Positions 57,500 through 64,000 of a stretch of DNA of 64,000 nucleotides are shown here, piece by piece; position 1 is the stretch's first letter, and the number at the start of each line of letters is the position of its first letter. This DNA is from Isoetes taiwanensis (lineage: Eukaryota; Streptophyta; Lycopodiopsida; Isoetales; Isoetaceae). Under the pieces are notes generated by a model. It saw only the letters and a list, made by a program, of their open reading frames with translations, made no database searches and was not told the DNA's origin. The position numbers and the translations under genes are program-made. The DNA is taken from the NCBI GenBank assembly GCA_021234155.1, contig JAJEKV010000388.1:126001-190000 (forward strand). Direction: 5' to 3'.

Positions 57500-57650
57500 G
57501 GAGGACACGTATAGGCTTTTAAGTTCTACCACGTCGGGAACCAACTTCCAAAGATAAACATACATTGGCAAGGTTTGAACCCATGACCAAATGCACATTT
57601 ATTTTGGCATTATTAAGCATATACCAACTCACCACACATCCGTTGGGCAA
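57500..57650 (-). mobile_element. tRNA-derived SINE-like head, minus strand
   Basis: On the minus strand, TGGTGAGTTGGTAT (57621-57634) fits an RNA polymerase III A box, and about 40 bp later GGTTCAAACC (57572-57581) fits a B box. Spacing is right for a tRNA-like promoter. There is no cloverleaf, so it is a SINE or tRNA pseudogene. Confidence 0.45.
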
Positions 57651-59500
57651 AACTTTTGCCTTACATGCACACTTTGTAGGTAGGATTTAATCCCACCTTA
57701 GGAAGGCTGCAAAAATTAATGACCCCTTGACGTGCCAATTTTTCCCATTTGTTGCCCCTGGTGTACTGCGCATGCCTTTGGGTATTGTCACGGGAGGCCG
57801 GGCAAGAGATGGAGGGCGATGAATGCTGGCACTTTGCTTCTATTGAACAAAGTGTAGAGAACAGAGGGAGGGGAAGAGCATCGGCTCGTTGGTACCGGAT
57901 TTGGTTTTGCGGTTTGGATTAGACGAAGGTGGAGCGGTTCCCTCTGTTGATTTTTTGTGTTAATTTGGTACCCATTTTGGGTTTTTTCTCTTGGGTTTTG
58001 ATCCTTGAGCTTGGCCAGAAGGCCAATGCAGCACTCAGCCTAAGCTAACTACTGAGATTTGGCTTGAAGAAGCGGATAATTGAATTAAGGAGCTATGGAG
58101 TCGGAGAAGTCGTTAGCGCATGGCTTTAATTCGATTTGATTCTGAAATGCTTGAGGGAGCAAAATGGGACTTTACGGTATAGGTTCAAAAAGGCAAAACC
58201 CCAAAGGGAGAAAAAAAGTGCATTGATCGGCATTGCCCTGCTTGAATGTTTATGGGCATATCCGAATATAACCGACCTTGCCATCTCTTCTTTTTTTGCG
58301 GACTTCTGAGCTCCTATTTGAAGCACAAGGTTTTCATCTTTGGGTATAAGTTTAGCGAGGCGGCGAGGCGAAGTCGACATTTCTGAACATATTTGATCGG
58401 CTCTTCTTACGGCAATAAAGGCGGTTTAGCGGCGGACTTGGCCCGGGGGCTTACGGTACTACCTATAATCCTAAGCGCTGGAAGTGTTTTCAATGATCGG
58501 TTAAGCCTTATGGCAGTTCAAAGGTATAATCGAGAAGGTTAGCATCTGGCAAATCCTTAAGAAGAAAGCAAAAATGGTTCCCCTTCTACCCCTACCACTC
58601 AGTTTGCTCCCTCTGCTCCAAAAAATACTTCTTTTTTCCTTATCGTGCTATATGGCTAGTAAAATTGATTCTTTTGTATCTCAGGATCCGACCACTCCGT
58701 GATTCTTTTTACTCCGGATATGGCGGCGGCTCCGGCTATCTGCGAGAGAAGGATTAGTAGAAGTCGTCAATAAAAAAATGGGGTGTAAATGGTTATGGTT
58801 CCATGAAAGGTTTGATTTGTCTTGAAGGTCGATAATATGGAAAGCGGAGGAGGAAGAAGAGGGCGAGAATATGGAGAAGGTGAATGCGATAGAGAAGAAA
58901 GGAGGTCGTTCCACTTCAAAACTCTGTGCTTAACCAATGGTCGAACATATTTTGCCACAGTTTCAATAAATTAGTAGCAAATTTGCTCGTATGAGAAGAA
59001 TATTTTTGAGTAGACTAATTTTAAAAAGGTAGATGGTACCATCTTAGATTGGAATATTTCGGTGTTTGCTAGTGTCAATTTCCCCTTATTTGAGGGCTTG
59101 GCTATGTCTAAAGCGGGTTGGATTGATTCTTTTGATGTTGATTAAAAGGAAAAAGCTTCACAATCAAATATAAGGTGAGTTGCCACTCTTTCCTTGCTGC
59201 ATGTTTCTTATGCTCGTGAAAAAACATGTATCTTTGGAAGCTGAGCCTTGCAAAATCAAATAGAGCTATATTATGTTGAGAATGACAAATAAGATATTGT
59301 TGGTTACAGCTTCTGTGGGTGAATGTCACCATAAATACTTTAGGGGCACTTGTGCTGCAACATGAGAAGCCACCAATAGATGAACCCATGGATAAGAGAC
59401 CAGTTGGTCGCAGGTCATGATTTGCGATTGCTTCAAGCTTCTTATTTCTTTTAACAGGTATTATGTTTTAAGTGCAAAATGCAAGCTCACAACATTCATG
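57651..59500. other. Unassigned stretch
   Basis: 57770-58120 is relatively GC-rich and T-tract-rich, like a plant leader region, but no following frame holds. Minus-strand frames at 58126-58380 and 59108-59389 are short and unrecognised. Confidence 0.3.
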
Positions 59501-59503
59501 TGC

Positions 59504-59510
59504 TTCATTG

Positions 59511-59543
<33 letters not shown>

Positions 59544-59908
59544 GAGTCAAGGTGGGATTTATATTCATACTAAAATCTTAAATACATATAGGGTATACCA
59601 TAGATGGCATACATATAATAAAATTGCACCTTCCTAATAATAGGAGTTGTGCTATCAGGCAGGTCTAAGTCTAATGTATACAAAATTCAAAATTCTTATG
59701 ACTAGACATAGATTAGCAGTTCAGATGTAAAGCAGTATAGATCATTGTGCCTCGATCAGATCTTGGATGGTAAGATCATGGACAGACCTGCGGCCTAAGA
59801 TATTGAGAACCAGATCAAGCTTATCCACCCTGTAATTTGTGAAGTCCAGCAATAAGAGGACATGAGCCTCTCTTTTCTGCTGCCATTTATCTCTTTTCAT
59901 TGCTTTTT
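59504..59908 (-). mobile_element. Poly(A)-tailed retrocopy with 13-bp target duplications
   Basis: TTCATTGCTTTTT occurs at 59504-59516 and again at 59896-59908. Between them, on the minus strand, lies about 350 bp ending in a tail of 31 A (59512-59542 as T on the plus strand). Such flanks plus a tail are the mark of LINE-driven retroposition. An open frame enters from the 5' end (DKWQQKREAHVLLLLDF, then LDLVLNILGRRSVHDLTIQD) and stops at 59742, followed by a 200-bp 3' untranslated region. It looks like the 3' end of a spliced host mRNA of unknown function. The frame also reads into the flank up to 59954, which is chance. Confidence 0.7.
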
Positions 59909-60119
59909 CCATGCAGGCCCTAGTCTGGAAACGTTTGCACAGTGTTTTTTTCATTTCGTAAAGCTATGAGGCGTGAGTAGTTTGAGGTGGGTAAACGTTT
60001 GTGGATTTATCATTTATTTGTTTTGTCTTTGGTTAGTGCGCTATTTGGTTTCGACATGTCCTTTCCAATTATTGCAACGTTGAGTAATCTAAATGATTAT
60101 AAGTATAAATATGGATCTT

Positions 60120-60580
60120 CGTAAATTAGTTGTTATTCTATCTTGCCGTTAGGAATTGATCGAGGTAGCATGCACAAATTCGCTAAGTCGATGATTAAAC
60201 TTAAAATTTAATTTTTCGGATCTTAGAGCATGTTGTTTTTGTGGTCATCTCATTTACATGGCACAAGAAGTTCCAAACCCAGGTAGGGGACTCGAAATAA
60301 AGCTTTTGTATCTAATCTATGCATTATTGGGTCAAATCTGACTATTTTCTTATGCCATATTTTTAGGAATTGATCGAGGTAGCGTGTACACATGTAAAAG
60401 ATCTAATAACTTCTCAATCCAAAAGCACAAATTCGCTAAGTCGATGATTAAACTTAAAATTTAATTTTTCCGGATCTTAGAGCATGTTGTTTTCGTGGTC
60501 ATCTCATTTACATGGCACAAGAAATTCCAAACCCAACATGGGGGACTGAAATAAAGCTTTGTATCTAATCTATGTCATTA
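60120..60580. repeat. Direct repeat pair of ~150-200 bp
   Basis: 60151-60300 and 60365-60555 share ggaattgatcgaggtagc, cacaaattcgctaagtcgatg and gcatgttgttttngtggtcat. The second copy contains about 40 extra bases. No gene. Confidence 0.85.
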
Positions 60581-61084
60581 TTTGGTCAAGTACAAAAATA
60601 TTGTCTTTGAAGATATTTTTGATTAAGTGATAGTTTGGGATAGTTTCCAGTTCTCAAAAAGAGAACCTCACGAACTAATTGTTTTTGTTGATGGAGAATT
60701 TCAAGGTAAGGAAAATATAGACATTGTCAACTTATCGGTTGGTTCATAAACATCCTAAAGTTTTTAAACGTAAAACATTCTAAATGCGACTAATGCAAGC
60801 AATCGACCAAAGAATCAACAAAACATAAAGTAATTTGGCAAGCAGTCCCTATGCACGTATAAGCAATCCCTTCTGCGATATGGGAAAAAAATTTTGGAAC
60901 ACAAAGGTTAGCCAAGATCCCCTATGTTTGGGTGATTATTTACCAACTTTGCCAATATGGAAATGAACTTTACAATGCACTTTAATTTTTGGTATGTTGC
61001 AAAGGCTTTTCTTCTGCTTAGCCCTACATTCTGGAGTCCAGCAAGATTCTATTTATCAATGACCCAAAGTCAACGATCAACATA

Positions 61085-61180
61085 GCATTGGGAGCTCTTG
61101 GTGGGTGTTCATAAAACGTCTTGACACATCATAATCTACAACAATGGGAGCTCTTGATGTTCATTAAACATCTTGACACG
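61085..61180. repeat. Tandem ~53-bp repeat
   Basis: The unit gggagctcttg..gttcat.aaac.tcttgacacatcataat occurs twice in a row. Confidence 0.8.
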
Positions 61181-61420
61181 TCATAATTTATGATAATAAC
61201 CTCTGCATCTCCATGTTGATGCAACTTCTTTTACAAATTGTTCAATAAAAGCAACTACCTATAAATGCAACTGCATTGATTTATTCCCATACCAATGGAC
61301 ATAATTGCATGGCTCAAGAGAGTCAAAAGACATGCGTAAAAGAACGCCCATAAAAACATCATGGCATAAATATCCTCAAGCACGTCATATGTCTCATATC
61401 TTTTCTGTTAGAGTACTCTC

Positions 61421-61490
61421 AGCATGCTCAAAAACTAAAACCAACAAACTTTGTGCGCTCAAAAACTAAAGCCAACAAACTTTGCGCATA
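61421..61490. repeat. Tandem ~33-bp repeat
   Basis: gctcaaaaactaaa(a/g)ccaac with aaactttg(t/c)gc is repeated twice in direct tandem. Confidence 0.85.
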
Positions 61491-61879
61491 GAACACTCTT
61501 TTATTAAAGCTATTGTGTTCAACATTGTCCTACCTTGGAATGACACTTATAAAGTCTCTTTGTCGTTATATATCGTTATATATCGAGAAGAACGTAGATT
61601 ATTTATTTGCAAACTTTACCGGTCTATTTGCATATTTTATTTGTGGTCCTTGATGTAGAAATATTCCCTATTTTATGCCAAATCAGTGACCTGAGTTTTC
61701 CTGTCTAAAACAAAGTTGCCACTCTCAATGGTGCAACGAATAGCAATGCAGGCCAATTGAATGCTCTTATACGTTATTTGTCGTCGCAACCAATATCCAA
61801 CCAATATAAAAGAAAAACCAGTCCCTAGTCGCGAGACTGCAAGGCCAAAGGATGTGAAACTCAAGGCGCTCAACGGCCC

Positions 61880-62650
61880 TAAGGATCTTCATAAAATATT
61901 TGAGAATCTAGGGGAACGTTGTGGAATTTTGGAGACTCTAAGGAATCTTCAGGAACTAAAGATTCTGGCAGAATCTATATAGAATCTCGAGGAATCTTGG
62001 GATAACCTTCGAAATCTATGTAGGAATCTAAGGAAATGTTTACAGAATCTTGAAGAATACATGGAATCTTGGAGAATCTTTGAGAGTATCTTTGGGAATC
62101 TATGGAAAACTATCTAGGGGGATCCCTATAAGAGCTTAAATAATGTGAGGGAATTTACATATTATCTTGAAGTATCTATGGGAACCTTGGGAGAACCTTT
62201 GAGGACCTAGACCAATCTAAAGGAATCTCTATAAAATCTTTGAGAATTTACGGGAATCTTGGGAGAATCTTCGGAGATGTAATGGAATCTAAGAGGATCT
62301 GAATAAAATCTTGGAGACTCTGGGGGAATCTTGATGGAATCTTGAAGAATCTAGGGTACTCTTTATAGAATCTAAGGGAATTTAGGTGTAATCTACATAA
62401 AATCTTGGCAAATCTAGAGGAATCTTAAAATACTCTTTTGGGATTCGAATACCAAAGAATCTCAAGGAAACCTTTGAGAGTCTTAGAAGAATACTTGAAA
62501 ATATAAGAGAATCTAAAGGAATATTTACAAAATCTTAGAGGATCTTCATTGGCTCTACATTAAGGAATGTATGCGAATTTTGGAACAGTTTTTAGAAATC
62601 TAGAAAAATCCCCGCAGAATCTTTAAAATCGAGGGGAATCTTCCACCTTG
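61880..62650. repeat. GAATCT-rich degenerate minisatellite
   Basis: Over about 770 bp, words of the form (g/a)gaatct(t/a)..gg recur on the plus strand every 10-30 bp (more than 30 GAATCT or one-off variants). The period is irregular. Reading frames are broken by stops, so this is not a coding repeat. Confidence 0.85.
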
Positions 62651-62934
62651 GTGTATTTTGTAGGGTCGGCTTCATGCAGTCCTTCATAGTACAACCACTT
62701 GTATATATATATACAAGAAAATTAATAACGATCCTCAAGACATTGTTCCGGATTTTAGCATGTCCTTATATTCCCTTCTCCTGGACTCCCTTACATTCTA
62801 TAAATTTCTAGAGCATTTTAGAACTTTCTGGAACATTTTGAAACTTTCAAAACATCCTAGAATATTATAGTCTATTTTATCTTAATTAGAACATTACCCT
62901 TAATTATATTTGAAACATAAACTATTCATAGAAT

Positions 62935-63010
62935 TAATGCTTGGTCTAGTGGTTAGAGTGGGGGGTTTGAGGGGTTGAGGACCAGGGTTCGAATCCCCCC
63001 AATAACATAA
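62935..63010 (+). mobile_element. tRNA-derived SINE-like or tRNA pseudogene
   Basis: TGGTCTAGTGGTTAGAG (A-box region) is followed by a perfect B box GGTTCGAATCC near 62988. The TTC stem (GGGGGATTCGAACC-type) can pair, but anticodon and acceptor stems cannot be drawn. This is the head structure of plant tRNA-derived SINEs. Confidence 0.6.
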
Positions 63011-63049
63011 AAAATTTTAAAAGCCTTTCCTTAAGGAACGAGCATTCAA

Positions 63050-63330
63050 TATGAGCCTTAGGATCTTGGGCTTCGATCAGCGATCAAGATCTCACCATAT
63101 AAAAGCAATATGAGCCGTAGGATCTATTACATATAATTCCCAAAGCCACGTGGACCGTAGGATGTGTCCCCAAGCCACGTGAGCCGTTGGATCTCGGACC
63201 GACGGTCAGGATCAGATCAATCTGGACCGTAGGAGCATGGTGCATATTATATATGTAAACTCCCATGCCATCTGGGCCGTAGGATACGTCCCAAACCCAC
63301 GTGAGCTGTCGGATCTCGAACGGACGGCCG
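63050..63330. repeat. CACGTG / GCCGTAGGAT repeat cluster
   Basis: (G)CCGTAGGAT or CCGTTGGATC occurs about seven times and (C)CACGTG three times (near 63148, 63176 and 63299) within 250 bp, mixed with CGGACGGCCGG-like palindromes. Such GATCCAACGGC arrays are common in plant LTRs; here they may be part of an unidentified LTR or promoter. Confidence 0.6.
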
Positions 63331-63389
63331 GATAAGCGCGAAACATAAGAACATATATAGATCAGATATACAAGTCTTTGTACTATGTA

Positions 63390-63637
63390 GGGCCTATATC
63401 TAGTTTGAGGATTATAAACAATGTGTTAGTTTGTGCAGGAAGATTATTTCAAGTTGAATGTATCTAGTTTGAGGATTATAAACAATGTGTTAGATTATGC
63501 AGAAAAATTGTCAGATTCTAAAAAATTTGTCAGATTACTTGAAAATCCATTAGCATTTCATATAGCTAAACATGGCTTTGATAGAGTCATATATCCATTA
63601 GCATTTCATATAGCTAAACATGGCTTTGATAGAGTCG
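63390..63637. repeat. Two short tandem duplications
   Basis: A 62-bp unit (tatctagtttgaggattata...) is repeated at about 63397 and 63460. A 49-bp unit (ccattagcatttcatatagc...) is repeated at 63548-63596 and 63597-63636. They lie just before an endonuclease frame. Confidence 0.85.
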
Positions 63638-63638
63638 G

Positions 63639-64000
63639 TACTTCTGGGTTCGTGTGCATAATACCAGTGGCAACCCTCTTTTTCTGGCCGCCTGTTATTT
63701 CCCTCACGCAGACAGCACCTTCTATCGCAGCCACCCCGATGCGGATAGGATGGACCCGTATGTCGATCTATATGATGACATACAGCAGCATCAGCAGTTG
63801 GGTAGGGTCGTCCTTCTTGGAGATTTCAATGCGGACGACAGAGTAGAGCAGCCCATGCGACTTGACCCCCTCGGGACGATGTCCTGCAAAGCTACGCCCA
63901 GTAAAGAAGTAGCCAGCCACTTGTGGTCGGATGACGGCCAGGTCTTTCGCTTTGTGAGCGACAGTTGCTCCCCGCTATGTGGCATTTTTTACTTGATAAT
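63639..64000 (+). CDS. LINE-type endonuclease domain fragment, runs off the window
   Basis: An open frame of 120 codons without a stop to the window end. It reads YFWVRVHNTSGNPLFLAACY, then RVVLLGDFNADDRVEQP. LLGDFNA is the hallmark of the endonuclease/exonuclease/phosphatase fold used by non-LTR retrotransposons to nick target DNA. The upstream strand (L-x-A-x-Y) also fits. No start codon or earlier catalytic Glu is seen, so the 5' part is missing or lies beyond the tandem duplications. A free-standing nuclease cannot be excluded. Confidence 0.6.

Noticed and set aside
59742-59954. 70-codon minus-strand gene starting at 59954
   Set aside because: Its first ~15 codons lie outside the retrocopy, in the flank and target duplication, so the start is accidental.
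62935-63010. Functional tRNA gene
   Set aside because: A and B boxes fit, but the acceptor and anticodon stems do not pair and no anticodon loop can be assigned.

Overview
The window looks like repeat-dense land-plant nuclear DNA, probably from a large genome. The evidence is a plant-style Ty3/gypsy chromovirus with an initiator-Met tRNA primer site, hAT and Mutator-like elements, a Helitron carrying a replication protein A (RPA1) gene, tRNA-derived SINE-like sequences, and an HSPA12-type Hsp70 relic. A non-seed plant (fern, lycophyte, bryophyte) is my guess from the overall mix only. No intact conventional host gene was found. Nearly every coding stretch is transposon-derived and broken by small indels, many of which may be consensus errors.

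1-23.1 kb is a nested transposon complex. A hAT transposase gene (exon start near 805) is interrupted at one exact point by a 1.64-kb LTR with a 5-bp target duplication (CTTCC). From this LTR a full-size Ty3/gypsy chromovirus runs on the minus strand: 3' LTR 1317-2956, internal region 2957-13164, 5' LTR 13165-14805. A second, truncated internal region (14806-18247) follows, joined to a repeat of the hAT 5' part. That copy carries a solo LTR (19097-21387) at the same site and then the rest of the hAT gene (21388-23079). Two small TIR elements are inserted: a 237-bp MITE in the first integrase and a ~650-bp element in the solo LTR.

The most notable content is in this chromovirus, between the 5' LTR and gag. 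ORF A (12602 to 11258) ends in a clear, complete histone H3 fold, from the PGTVALREI segment to a terminal RIRGERP. ORF B (10986 to 9578) ends in a segment that aligns without gaps to the histone H2A fold across helix 2. A small ORF C follows, with only a hint of a histone-like helix. The same element encodes gag, protease, RT, RNase H, integrase and a C-terminal chromodomain. It is thus a retrotransposon that appears to carry its own histone or histones together with a domain of the type that reads histone tails.

23.1-30 kb holds an internally deleted HSPA12/Hsp70 relic, a 3.1-kb Mutator-like element with ~300-bp terminal inverted repeats and GC-rich internal repeats (25053-28185), and a ~300-bp direct repeat on either side of it. 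30-43 kb is dominated by a decayed Helitron: tandem 5' repeats, HUH Rep, PIF1-type helicase, RPA1-like gene, and an inverted second helicase fragment. A LINE 3'-end relic lies on the minus strand near 34 kb. 43-64 kb is AT-rich and sparse. It has an LTR fragment related to the chromovirus, a possible B3-domain scrap, a poly(A)-tailed retrocopy with 13-bp target duplications (59504-59908), SINE-like sequences, a GAATCT-rich minisatellite (61880-62650), and the start of an endonuclease domain running off the window end.
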